Source of the DNA: Paramacrobiotus metropolitanus
Taxonomy: Eukaryota > Tardigrada > Eutardigrada > Parachela > Macrobiotidae
DNA length: 64,000 nucleotides
NCBI RefSeq assembly: GCF_019649055.1
Contig: NW_026570248.1
Coordinates: forward strand, 806,001-870,000
Direction of reading: 5' to 3'
This document shows positions 1 through 24,386 of this stretch, piece by piece. Below the pieces are notes generated by a model that saw only the letters and a list, made by a program, of their open reading frames with translations, searched no databases and was not told the origin of the DNA. The translations under genes and the position numbers were made by a program. Each line of letters begins with the position of its first letter. The stretch's first letter is position 1.

Positions 1-42
1 CAGCTGCAAATGAGCATATGCAATAGTAACATTCTAACATAC

Positions 43-160
43 CAAAAATATCAGCCGCCAATTTGTTTACGGAGTGCGCTTCCGCCGGGTTTCCTTTCTG
101 GTTCACCTCTCTCACTATACCACGTAGGATTTCTTCTAATAAATCCGTTTTCGCCGCCAT
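43..160 (-). CDS. First coding exon of an unidentified gene (5' partial)
   Basis: An ATG at 160 (minus strand) opens a 39-codon exon starting MAAKTDLLEEILRG and ending ...NKLAADIF, followed by a good donor, GTATGTTAG, at 42. The rest of the gene lies left of the window. The peptide is charged and probably helical, with no signal peptide or recognisable domain. The call rests on the open frame from a plausible start (a G at -4, A at -3) and the donor that directly follows. I do not recognise the family. It points the same way as the two genes upstream of it at 705-3622, with 544 bases between its ATG and the stop of the next gene. Confidence 0.5.
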
Positions 161-704
161 TTTGACAAGAAAAACGATAATAAAAGAATCACGAAAATCT
201 TACAGACTTATTTTGTCCAAATTGCTTTAGCTGATTTGGAACCGTATCCACAAATCAATAGCGAAACCATTGTGAAGCTCGCTCTTGCAATCCAGCCCAC
301 CGATCGATTGCCGCTTTGGCAAACGACAAGATGTACGCTTATACCCATGCGTCCAGTATACTACTGTTGCACAACTGCACTGCGATCGGCAATTTTACAT
401 CGTCCAGAATTGTTAACGCACACGCGAACTCATCCGAGACGATTACAAATTTTATTAAAAATTTGTCCGAATGTCACCACCAAATATAAAAATTTATTTC
501 CGTTTGATTTAAGCTAGAAATTAAGAAATAAGTAATACACAGTGTTAATACACACTACACCTTCCTCGACAGCCGCAACTGTACCAGGAAACAAGATGAC
601 AGTAACAATGCACATACAAATTAATGCGACGTACCATTCAACAACGGCACACAGACCAACAGTACTGCGTATCATGAAAGCACCGAAAGATTCTGTCGTC
701 TACA
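161..704. other. Intergenic, no gene seen
   Basis: AT-rich stretch between the 5' end of the partial gene at 43-160 and the 3' end of the integrase-domain gene. It should hold the promoter of the former and the 3' UTR of the latter. Open frames here, such as 236-517, start at TTG and look like chance. No repeat or RNA gene seen. Confidence 0.5.
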
Positions 705-1840
705 TCATTCCGGCAAGATGCTCGGCTCATCTTCAACTTTGGCAAATAGTTTGGATTCAAGCATAATTTTAGAAGTTCGTTTCGGTAACGGTATTAGCGG
801 TAAAGGTTTTTCGGGAATATTCGCCATTTCGGCCTTATGCTTCAGGTCCAGCTGCTCTTTCTCCAGTCTCACACGTGCACAGTGCTCACAGGAAGCAAGC
901 TGCAAAAAGTAAACATTTATAAAAAAAATACTAATACTTTGGCAAACTCTTATTTACCATCGTGTTGATATCCGAAAGCATTCCCTTCCAGTAGTATTTA
1001 TCTTTTAAGGCGTGAAACAGGCGATCTCGACGACGATGGTCGATGCTGCATCACAAAGAAACGTTTGTTTTTGAATGGTTTTGGGACATACACAGGAATA
1101 AAAATTTCGGAAGTAGGAAACATAACAAAATGGCAACTTACGAATGTTGCTGCCACAATAATTGCATTCTTTCCGCCCGATCTTCGATACAGTGCACGAA
1201 ATTTCCTTTTTTCGTGCGGTACATTAGCTTCCCGTTTTCTAACGCAAAATCTTCGCACCGTTTGCGTAAATTCCTTTTAGAATTGGCACTCCATCCAGGA
1301 AAATATTTTTTCTCTTGTAAGTACAATCGGATAGCATCCAGTGGAATTTCGCTCCGCTCTACCTGTAAAGAATATGTTGACCTTTACTTAAATTAGATAC
1401 ATCTTGACAGTACATAAGCTTTTGTTATCTGCTTACAAGATGCAAAGTAACAGTAACACCATACGATTACTACGTATTTATGTATTTGGAATTACGAATG
1501 AAAATTTACGCTGTCCAAACTGTTTAACAGTGGTCATCTCGGTTACTGCCGCTTTCCGTTTACCGTGGTTCAACTTTGATTTCATTCAATTAAACGAAGG
1601 AATTTTATTTAATTTAAATGGTGTGCGTAGGGACCGTTGATCTGCGTTAACCAATCAGCTGACCAAAGCATACCCCAAGAAATATTCGTCAGAAAGATTT
1701 TTTCTTACATCCTCTTCGTCATCTGCCGTCGCCGGCTGTTTCTTTTTGGATTTCGGTGCTCGTGCCATAGACTGGTACGGCACCGGATACCGTTCGGCCT
1801 TGATGGAGTAATCGTCTGCAATTTCCCGAAATTCGTTCAT
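705..1840 (-). CDS. Protein with integrase H2C2 zinc-binding domain, no catalytic core
   Basis: Four phase-matched exons, complement(705..899, 958..1045, 1142..1362, 1709..1840), give 211 aa. Residues 1-44 are a basic/acidic leader with PKSKKKQ. Residues ~45-150 match the HHCC zinc-binding domain that precedes the integrase core of Gypsy/Maverick-type elements and host proteins such as GIN1: a YLQEKKYFPGWS...KRNLRKRC lead-in, GKLMYRTK, then histidines in HSIDHHRRDR, KYYWKGM, and the cysteine pair CEHC at the start of the last exon. The frame ends 58 residues after CEHC at TGA, without room for a DDE core. Three introns and an open frame argue for a domesticated host gene rather than an active element. 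The domain presumably binds zinc and perhaps DNA or protein; its function is unknown. Its ATG lies three bases after the stop of the gene upstream. Confidence 0.7.
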
Positions 1841-1843
1841 GTC

Positions 1844-3622
1844 TCAAAAAATTCTAGAAGCAACACTTAACGCACTTGGATCAATGGTCCGCGCTGTGCG
1901 CGATCGGCTGCCATCGCCGCCCATTCCTCTGTGACCGCTCTGTTCCATTCTGAAAAAAATCAGCTCAACTTGCAGCGTTACAGCGACGTTTTTTTCATGC
2001 ATGTTCGATATAAAAATACCAATAAAATAGACGGCGGACTGGCTGCGCAAATGAGCTGCTAGTTTATCGAAAAATACAGTACTTAAATGTACTACTCGCA
2101 TGATCGCATCTCATCTTACCGAAAACCGGGAAGATTTGAAACTTTTAACCGACCGCTTATTCCATAATATTATATAATATTCGATAATATTACATAATAT
2201 TACGTAATATTACATCGACTGCATCAATAGTTGCGAAAATTATTTTCACATGGAAACTCCATAAACGCAGCAAATTTTTACTTTTTTAATTACTGCTAAA
2301 TTGAATAAATAAATAATAAGTACAGATTTAAAGGCACCATAAATTTTACGTACCCCACTTGTGCTTCGGAAATTACTTTCTGGAAAAATGTTTGTATGTC
2401 TTCCATCGATGTTCCGACAATTAAAGGATCGCCATTCTGGAATGTCCTCTGCACATCATCGGATAGTACCAGACAAATCGGTGCCTACACAATCACATTT
2501 TAAAACACAATCACAACAAAGCTGCAAATTGCACAGGTGACAGGTATGACTTTAGCACTGATATACTGTTCCATACCGTAGTGAACTGGCTTTCGGTGAC
2601 TTCCGCCAAAAGTTCGGCTGCATCCTGACCGCTGTGAGAACTAGAAAGCTCTTGTGCTGCCGATATACTAGGATCCATAAGGGTATCCATGGCGAGGCCA
2701 ACAACGGTATCTTGAAGTTTGGAATTTCGACTATTATGTTTTACAAGTTCAAGTCACGCACTGCAGTCAAAAAGTAAGTACAACCATGTGCAATTGTCAA
2801 CAATTTATAAATAATTTACTATTATTACTGACGGCTAACAAAGTGACCACTGGATTTATTTGTTCGCTATGCGGAACTGATAACAACACGTAATGTGCGC
2901 TTTAAAGGGTGCACAGAAGTAAGTACCAGGTTTCGAAAAACGGCGAGCGACAGCAACTTCCCAAAGGACTCTTCACTTTGAACGAGAAATACGGCTCGCA
3001 TTTTCGCAGACGCGATCGGATGCCCCGGTGTAACGAAACCAGCCACGCACTGTAGATACATTAGAGCAGAGTCTGCTAGAGGGAGCTGCAAGTGCGAATG
3101 GGCCGGCGAATTTTAGTATTCAAGCATCAAAATCATTAATGTCAGCTTCTAAACTTCATAAAATGTTTTGTGTAAGTAATTGAGGAATATTTGTTTGATT
3201 ATTGAATTTGTAATTTCTCCACAATTAGATAACTTTAGTAAATATCTGGCTACAGAAATAAAAATTCGATAATGTTGTATAATCGCCTGTAAAACCCTCA
3301 TGTTTAAGTAAGTACAGTAATTTTCGCGATGTCCCAGGTTTAATGGCCTGCCTCCACTGCTTATCCTTCTTCAGCTCATCTGCTTCTGCCAGTTCTGGGC
3401 TAGCGTGAGAATGAGAGATTCCCGATGATAACAAAATCTTTCTAAAATTCGAATTTTTAAAAAAAATCGCAGGAAAAGAAATGATATTTTCATAGTTTTG
3501 AACTTTTGGTTAGCTTTGATTGTGCCCTAAACAAGCGTCTCTTCGGAGGCTTGCCTTTGGATTTTTAATAAAAGCGGATACCGTAACACGTAAGTCAACA
3601 AGCATATTAAACCATCGTTCAT
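1844..3622 (-). CDS. Unidentified multi-exon helical protein, about 290 aa (model uncertain)
   Basis: Proposed exons on the minus strand: 3622-3582 (MNDGLICLLTYVLR), 3441-3155, 3085-2927, 2730-2577, 2484-2354 and 1949-1844, ending ...SALSVASRIF and TGA. All have GT-AG borders, several with pyrimidine-rich acceptors. The product looks alpha-helical (segments such as ISVARYLLKLSNCGE and LLSLAVFRNL), with an acidic middle and a Gly/Ser/Arg-rich tail, and could be an ARM/HEAT-like fold. I do not recognise the family. Two exons keep their frame only if one base is dropped from short homopolymers (A4 at 3291-3294 and T3 at 2725-2727, plus strand), so either the assembly has indels, I missed small exons, or the gene is decaying. 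The last two exons join cleanly in frame. The gene is head-to-head with NDUFB10. Confidence 0.45.
2164..2213. repeat. 10-bp tandem minisatellite, five units
   Basis: Five consecutive decamers built on ATAATATTAC or variants (ataatattat, ataatattcg, ataatattac, ataatattac, gtaatattac). It lies in the intron between exons 2484-2354 and 1949-1844 of the unidentified minus-strand gene. Confidence 0.8.
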
Positions 3623-3763
3623 CGTTGCAGTACAGTTTGAAAAGTGGGATTTAAACATGTTTTTGTTGTCGTATCGCGGTATCGGTATCTAAATTTAAAT
3701 CTGCGAAATTGCTCTGCTGAACTTGAGCCATATTAACAAGTTTTGATTTTACAGGCCAGTAGG
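3623..3763. promoter_or_regulatory. Putative shared bidirectional promoter
   Basis: The 141 bases between the proposed start codon of the minus-strand gene (3622) and the NDUFB10 ATG (3764) must hold 5' UTR or promoter sequence for both. A CAG acceptor at 3752-3754 after a T-rich tract would fit a 5'-UTR intron in NDUFB10, in which case its transcription start would lie inside the other gene. No TATA box is evident. Confidence 0.35.
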
Positions 3764-5201
3764 ATGAATATAGGCGGGGGGCATTCGGGCGGTGAGGGGC
3801 CTTTGCTGAAAAAATGGGGAGTTCCGCGTCCGCTGTTGCCAAATGATAGTCCGCCGGAGAATGCTTTTCAACACGTCCGCAAGTTTCTGTTCAATCTGTT
3901 TGAAGTCCCTGTGACATGGTTCAATGACAACGTTCTGGAGCCTAACCGTGGACCGAAGCAAGTGTATTACCACCGTAAATTCGCGCGAGTGGCTAACATT
4001 GACGAATGCCACGAAGGTGACTTCTTGTGCTACTTCGAAGCCAACGAGCAGTACAAACGCGATAGGTAAGTGAAGACGTGAAGTCGCCTTTTATTGATCT
4101 GCTGCCTGATCGAAGCTTTGAACTTTTTTATGCATATCTGTAATCCGTGTTTGCCGCTTCGTGGCGGAGGAACTGTAATAAGCTGATTAACTTAAGTGAT
4201 GCTACGTTAGGTTTTAACGGTGAAAGCCCACAGTGCAGTTACACGGTAAAACAGTAAATTATCGAAGAACCGCAGTAAGCAATGTCGAGAATCTAAAATA
4301 AAATATTTGGTTTCTTTAGGCTTAAACTAGCTTCACTGCGGGATATTTTTCCGTAAAATTCGACAATGCGCAGCAAATAGCAAGTGATTTGTTGTCTTTA
4401 TGGTTACTCTATGTTGCTACAGTTATCTTATCGTAAATTAGTGGATCAAAATGGAAGTATGCAATTAGTATTTCCCCTTTTGAAATTCCTAACTTTTTCA
4501 CGTACACAACGTAACGACCTCACTATTCGACAGCTGAATTAGTAAAAGATCGTACTTTAAGGAGTGCACTCATTTTAATCGTGTTGCATTTGTAACTTAG
4601 TAATTCACTACTATCTTAGCCCGCTAGCTATTTTAGGTTTAAATTGTTAGTATTGAATGTCTACCATTCTGTGTACAGATACTTACATTTACTACTTTGC
4701 TGGTTTCGTTTGTATGGCTTTTATTCCTAAGTGTTTATCCGTTCGTTCTTTTCCCTGCGCTGGTTGCTTTACAATTAATTGTATTTATAATTTTCTTCTG
4801 TGCTTTTCAGAACTGTGGATGACAAGATTTTGACCATCCTACGTCGACGTAAGGAGAACTGCATGCTGTACGAGGGTCACGATTGGGCTTTGGCCTGTCA
4901 CAAAGTGACAGAGGATTTTGAGCAAGCGCTGACGAATTTCTTTCTGCGCTACGGTGAAGTCGGGTATAACTCGTCTGTAATTGAGCCGTACATGAAGCAA
5001 AAGCACCGAATGATATGGGAACGCAGAAATCCGGACAAAGTCGATTTCATGTACGCAAGAAATCGCAAAGAATATTACCTGCCCATAGAAAGAGGTTTCA
5101 ATGATTCTGTCCAGCTTCCGGATAACTCACGCACGCGTCATCTGCGTGGTATTGAAAATCACCATCCTGAAAGCCCGTGTATTGATAATGAGCGAGTGTA
5201 A
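3764..5201 (+). CDS. NDUFB10: NADH dehydrogenase (ubiquinone) 1 beta subcomplex subunit 10 (NDUFB10/PDSW)
   Basis: Accessory subunit of mitochondrial complex I, at the intermembrane-space side of the distal membrane arm. Two exons, 3764..4065 and 4811..5201, joined in phase 2 (GATAG|gtaagt ... tttcag|A), give 230 aa against about 172 in human. Family features: VPVTWFNDNVLEP, YYHRKFARV and an E-Q-YKRDR stretch. Cys82, Cys89, Cys118 and Cys130 are spaced 7, 29 and 12, the same as the disulfide-forming cysteines of human NDUFB10. The first ~30 residues are Gly/Pro-rich and the C-terminus is longer than in vertebrates. There is no classical presequence, as expected for this subunit. The ATG was chosen because it directly follows the acceptor-like CAG at 3754 and opens the conserved frame. 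Confidence 0.93.
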
Positions 5202-6551
5202 ATGCATTGTGTGCAGAATGCATCTGATTTGATATTAATTTTATGTGTGAGTTAAAATTGTACAAATGGGAGTTTAGCCAGAAAGGCTTATTGAACTGGT
5301 GCATCTGTGTCCTTGGTGTGTGCAATGTGTCAGATCGTGGTTTTTAAATTATCTGCTTACCTAATGCCTACAGTACCTGATTGCCTTTAATCGAACTGCA
5401 GCAGATCAGTTTTTATAAAAATTTTAAAATGGCCACGGTCAGCCAGATTTTAAGTTACCTAGTTCAAATTCTTGTTGGGACCTACGGTTGGTTGTTGTGG
5501 TACGACATGATGTTGTATAAATTGTAAAAGAATCGAAATTATGGATGCACAATTTAGTTGCCTGACGCTTCAGATCGAAGTGCCAGACTGCCAGTGTATT
5601 GTTATCTTCTTAAATAACTCCATCTTGAGCAGCATTTTCGGTGTAATAATTTTTTTGTTTTCAGAATGCTATGAACTTTTTAGTATTCCATCTGGCATGA
5701 TGGACCTACAATTGATTGCGTTTTATATCCTGTTTGCTATAACGATGACGTACTGTATTAGAATTATATTTTTTGTGTAAATTAATGATTTGGTATAAAG
5801 TACCAGGAGTATGAAAAAGTTTGTATGGGTAGCGACTCGCTTGTCATCTTGAAGGGCCGGCGGTTACGTATACTTTTAGGCAGCAGTGTGCCAGTGCACT
5901 GCAAAATCGGTAGTACTGTAGCGAGTGTAGCTGTCAGCTGCAAGTGCAAAGGACCAAGGACAATCGCTGACGCAAACGATTTTAATGTGCCACTACACTA
6001 CTTTTGATTTTGTTCCTCGTGCATGGTTGTTAAATGTTAATCCGTCGTAAACGGTAAACCCTGCTCTTTGTGGAGCACACCACCAGACTCTACTGATCCA
6101 GTTTTTAAATCGGATTTATGATTTTGACAATGGCAAAACAGAAATTAATTAACAATGGATATTTCATGTGTGCATTACCAAGTTGTCATCTCTTGATCGT
6201 TTGTTAGCTTTAAGGTATGGTGCAAGACTGTAATGTAAGTAGTACTGAACTATGAACGCGACATTGCTTTCTTTTAATCTGGTTGCCGTTTTCGGGTAAA
6301 TCCGTGAATTTTCCTAGTCTTCGCAACTTTTATTAGCAGTGTCGTTGTTTCTTTTGCATCCGTTGTCCGTATCGGTTATACGGTAATTGTTCTAGCACTG
6401 AAGGTCGACTTGAAGCTGCCAAGAAATCCCAGGTCCTGGGCTCTCAAAACATTCCACTGCGGACGCGTCATTATTCCTTGTTAATCAGTTATTCAACTGG
6501 ACGCAAGCGATTCCACACGGATCTACTGCCAGTTGCAATTAAATCTAAAGA
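5202..6551. other. Intergenic between NDUFB10 and UBE2Q
   Basis: Holds the NDUFB10 3' UTR and the UBE2Q promoter/5' UTR. A hydrophobic 79-codon ATG frame at 5541-5780 sits in AT-rich sequence and has no supporting signal. I see no RNA gene or repeat. Confidence 0.5.
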
Positions 6552-8508
6552 ATGAACACGCAGAAACTCAAGGACGATCTGAAGAAGCTGGAGAGCTTTT
6601 TCCCCCGCGATCATCCCGTATTCCAGGTGCGCTCCGCCAACATCGACGAAATCCATCTGCGATTCATTTCGTCGAAAGGTCCAGCGTACGATATCCACGG
6701 GAACATCATGGAGACTTATCCCCGATCCGCACCATTGTGGTCATCCGACAGTGACAATGCCCAGATCACCGGGATCCTGGAGGCTCTGAGTAACACCACC
6801 GGATCGACCAACTACATCTTCCCGCAGATGCTGGATATGGTGACCAGTCTGTGCAGCTTATTCGGCAGTGAACTGCCCGCCGAGAGCGAACTGCTCAAAG
6901 TGATCTGCGAATCGGAGTACGGCGGTGTGGACGCCGAGCCGGAGAACGAGAGTATCGACGAGGGCGGCAACGAGATGGACGGGATGCTGGATGATCTGGA
7001 TGATTATCCCGTGGAGATGAACGACATGGGTGCCGCGCAGCAGCCTTCCTCCGTCACGACGGAACGCGGAGACGCTGCCATGGAAGACGAGGGCATCGAC
7101 GAGAGGGGCCAGCAGGCGCTGGAGAGAGTGAAGAAAGCCATTGTGGAGCGCTACTCCACGGGCAATCCGACGGGATCCGTGCAGGCGTCGGATCGGCTGA
7201 TGAAGGAGTTGAAGCACATCTACAAATCGGATAACTACAAACTGGGTAATATGACGCGTTTACTGCATGTTTGGAAATGTTGTGACACGGGGATGGTGTG
7301 TTTAGGAGTGTTCACTGTGGAACTGATTGGAGACAGTTTGTACGACTGGAATGTGAAACTGTACAAAGTGGATCCGGACAGCTCACTGTACACTGATATG
7401 CAGAGTCTCTTGAAGAAGTTCAAACAGGACCACATTAATCTGAATTTCAAGTTCGCCGTAAGTCTCTAATCTTTTGCATAGGGGTCCAGATAAGTATTTC
7501 ATCCCATGCCGATGGCTGATTACCACTGAGTTGCTGAAAAGAGGCTACAGAATGCGTTTCGGCATTTTGTGAATTATGAATACAGTGCAGTTATCAACGA
7601 CGATATGTTTTTTTTTTATCAAAGTCGATATGCAATACGCACGGAAACTGCGTATTGCATATCGACACGGAAATCTTATGGGCTCTAGATTACCTTTTTC
7701 TATAACAACGGCTTGCAACTAGTAGTCTAGCACAATTGTAGTTTTCGAATTCACAGTAGTTTGGTTGTATAGGTTTTTTGTATTTGCGCTTTCTAATTTT
7801 TCATGGAAGCGTGGTGACCTAAACGAGCGATAGAAAGGCTAATCAGTAGTAGAGTAGTGCCTAATCAGTATTAAATCAGGATAGTGTTCGATTCTTTGTA
7901 TGTGGTTGCACGTGATAGGCTACTGATTTTATGGCAAAAGAGTATTATGAAGTGTTATAAATATAATATTATAGTGATAATTGTGGTAAGTGCTATGCGC
8001 CCCGATTGTAAGTGCTATGCGCCCCGACAATCGGGGCGCATAGCCATTTCGAATAATTATACGTACTCGTAGTTCTAGACTTCTGGTAAAGTGTACTGTC
8101 AGTCTGACGAGTGACTAGTAAAGTGTACGGTCAGTCTGACGAGTGACGACTGCTTTACCACGTAGAATGTGATTAACACAAAATCTGTTTGGGTTTATGC
8201 AGGATTCCTTCCCTTTCACTCCTCCCTTCGTGCGTGTAGTGAGCCCGGTGATTTCCGGGGGCTACGTGCTAACTGGGGGAGCCATTTGTATGGAGTTGCT
8301 GACGAAGCAGGGCTGGAGCAGCGCCTACACTGTGGAAGCAGTCATTATGCAGATCTCAGCCACCTTGGTCAAAGGAAGGGCGCGAATTAACTTCAGCTTG
8401 CAGGCCGCGCAAGCCTACTCACAGACTCGTGCCGAGGAATCTTTCCGACATTTGGTTCGAATCCACGAAAAAGGTGGCTGGTTCACTCCGCCCAAATCGG
8501 ATGGATGA
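6552..8508 (+). CDS. UBE2Q: Ubiquitin-conjugating enzyme E2 Q
   Basis: Non-canonical E2 with an N-terminal RWD-like domain and a C-terminal UBC fold; it accepts ubiquitin from E1 on its active-site cysteine and passes it to substrates. Exons 6552..7245, 7306..7457 and 8203..8508 give 383 aa, close to human UBE2Q2 (375). Residues 1-115 match the Q-type N-domain ([25 protein letters not shown]); an acidic linker follows; the UBC domain holds [57 protein letters not shown] with catalytic Cys311, and the C-terminal [12 protein letters not shown]. The first intron (60 nt) is stop-free and divisible by three, so a naive reading frame runs through it; comparison with the family (K-x-G then VELI) shows it should be spliced. 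Exon 1 is clearly GC-richer than the flanks. A poly(A) signal follows at 8535. Confidence 0.95.
7624..7666. repeat. Perfect 18-bp inverted repeat (hairpin) in UBE2Q intron 2
   Basis: Arms gtcgatatgcaatacgca (7624-7641) and its exact reverse complement (7649-7666), separated by the 7-nt loop cggaaac. It follows a T8-9 tract. No protein-coding capacity. Confidence 0.9.
7986..8044. repeat. Direct repeat with two mutually exclusive hairpins in UBE2Q intron 2
   Basis: The 20-mer gtaagtgctatgcgccccga occurs at 7986-8005 and 8008-8027. A downstream arm, acaatcggggcgcatagc (8027-8044), is the exact complement of 7992-8009 (18 bp); its last 14 bases also pair with 8014-8027 across a 3-nt loop. RNA could therefore fold in two alternative ways. 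The copies begin GTAAGT, the same as a donor consensus. Confidence 0.9.
8086..8147. repeat. 30-bp tandem duplication in UBE2Q intron 2
   Basis: Two 30-bp copies (8086-8115 and 8118-8147) differ at one position (gtgtacTgtc versus gtgtacGgtc) and are separated by TA. Each contains the partly palindromic GTCAGTCTGAC. The copy ends lie 55 nt before the acceptor. Confidence 0.9.
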
Positions 8509-9073
8509 AGGTTGACTGGTCTTCTGTGATTTGGAATAAATTTTAACTTTTTTTCCTTATATACTTCTATACATTTGCACTGGAGTTTGTTGGATAACTT
8601 AAATAATAAATATAAGCTCGTGTATCTACTTTATTTTATAAGAGTTTGCAAGGATTGTTACCTTCTGGGGAAAGGTGTCATTAGTTTCCTGATGAATTTT
8701 GCGTCGGTTTAATTCGCTAATCTGTGCGAGCAAGACTACATGCATGGCATATGTATGCTTCTTACAGTGTTGGCTGTTAAAGTAATTTGTTCATTTATGT
8801 CTATCTACAACTTCTGGGCGTTTGTTGCGATAGTGCGACTTTCCATTCGTGGTCTTGATCAAAAACAAAATCTTTCTAGCTTTATTTCGATTTGCAATTA
8901 TACTGTATAATACTTCGAGCTATTTGTATTCGTTTTGTACGATTGCTTTGACGTTTAATCCATTGCAATTTTAATTTTCATCATTAGTCTCCCCAACTGG
9001 TGACTCAAACATACAAAAGTGGCTACGAGTGCGCAAAATGAAATTCTCTTTTGTACATAATCTCCCTTGTCCG
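8509..9073. other. Convergent 3' regions of UBE2Q and RUNX
   Basis: The two genes converge here. AATAAA at 8535-8540 (+), 26 nt after the UBE2Q stop, is a likely poly(A) signal. On the minus strand AATAAA occurs at 8886-8881 and 8635-8630, both possible RUNX signals. Nothing else seen. Confidence 0.6.
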
Positions 9074-23154
<14,081 letters not shown>

Positions 23155-24386
23155 GCTTACCAAATGAGAAAATTAAAATCAAGGATGATATCTCGACAAC
23201 AACATAAACACTGCCGCTATGCGCAGACAAACTCGAAAATATTGCATGTTTTGATGCAAACGTAAAATGCGTATGTGAGTACAGTACTGAATGTACGAGT
23301 ACGCATATTCAGCGACCGTAACAGACCCAACACGCCATGCCGAGCCATCACAGTCCACAGACGCCGGTCGAGGCAGGCATGGTTGTAATAGATCAAGAGT
23401 TTACGCCTGTAGATGGCGCTTGGATCGTGATGGTCAGATAAGAACCGGAAGAAAGTGCTCGCGAACTGCGAACTTGCGAACTCACCGTCAGGTAAAGACC
23501 GTAAAGTTAAGTACTATTAAATATTTCAAGTACGTAGCATAGAAGTATTAGCCTATTTCAGATTGCACGGTTTATGCTCCTTTCGGCTCCGGTTCCATGT
23601 GGAAGCTTCGGTTGCGGGTTGTTTTACGTCCGTTCGCGACGTTAGCAGCTGTAACCTAGCGTCGTGTGGTGACGCGTAAAAACTATCTGCCTTACGCGGA
23701 TGCTTGCAACGAACACATCAGTGAATGAAGCTTACCGTGGATCAGCACTCAGACCGCCGACCGTTAGCAGGGTGGTCACGTCCTAGCGCGCACTCGACTC
23801 GATTAATTTTTCGTTTGAAGCAATTTTCATCCTGCTAACGTACTGCTTATCTGACGCCGTGCGGAGTGCAATCTGAAATAGGCTATTAAGTACAGTACGG
23901 TACTTAATACACAATACATATTACATCATGCATATTGAGCAGTGTTTAGGTGGTACTGGTCACTGGTCAGTAGACACGCCACACGTCCAATCTCAACTGT
24001 ATTTAGCCTGCTGTTTCCAGTTATGCCGATGCTTTTATCGATAGAAAAAATGCGTTAGAAAATAATTCTTTAAATCCTCTCATACAGTTAGTGCAGTGGC
24101 GTGGCACAGGGGGTCGAAGGTTAAGTTTAAGTATTTGTGACCTTCTAACTCGGTGGTCACTCACACGTCAGGTCAGAAACTTTTTAATTATCGTGGATGT
24201 TATAGGATTTACATCGGCTGCTATCTGTATGTTACTACGGGCTACTAACGTAAGGACCGCACTCTACTAGAGTGGAGTCGGAGTACTTGTACGTGTGCAA
24301 AATGAACACCTTGCCACGGACGTAGTACTTATTTTGCATGCTGTCATTCCACGCTGTTCTATAATAAAACTGTTTCCGTTCTACAC

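Noticed and set aside
2186-2213. Possible rolling-circle (CRESS-DNA virus) origin from three TAATATTAC copies
   Set aside because: No stem-loop flanks, no Rep-like frame nearby, and the copies form a simple 10-bp minisatellite inside an intron.
3654-3731. Minus-strand ATG frame MAQVQQSNFADLNL as first exon of the unidentified gene
   Set aside because: No donor in the phase needed by the exon at 3441; the ATG at 3622 supplies one (CG|GTATCC).
5541-5780. 79-codon hydrophobic ATG frame after NDUFB10
   Set aside because: AT-rich sequence gives hydrophobic codons by chance; no start context, splice or family support.
7236-7469. UBE2Q reading frame read through to the stop at 7469 as the gene end
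   Set aside because: It loses the UBC active site; the GTAAGT donor at 7458 and the exon at 8203 restore the full family domain.
8454-8464. GGTTCGAATCC, a tRNA T-arm/B-box consensus
   Set aside because: Lies inside the conserved UBE2Q last exon (encodes part of LVRIHEK); no acceptor stem or A-box fits around it.
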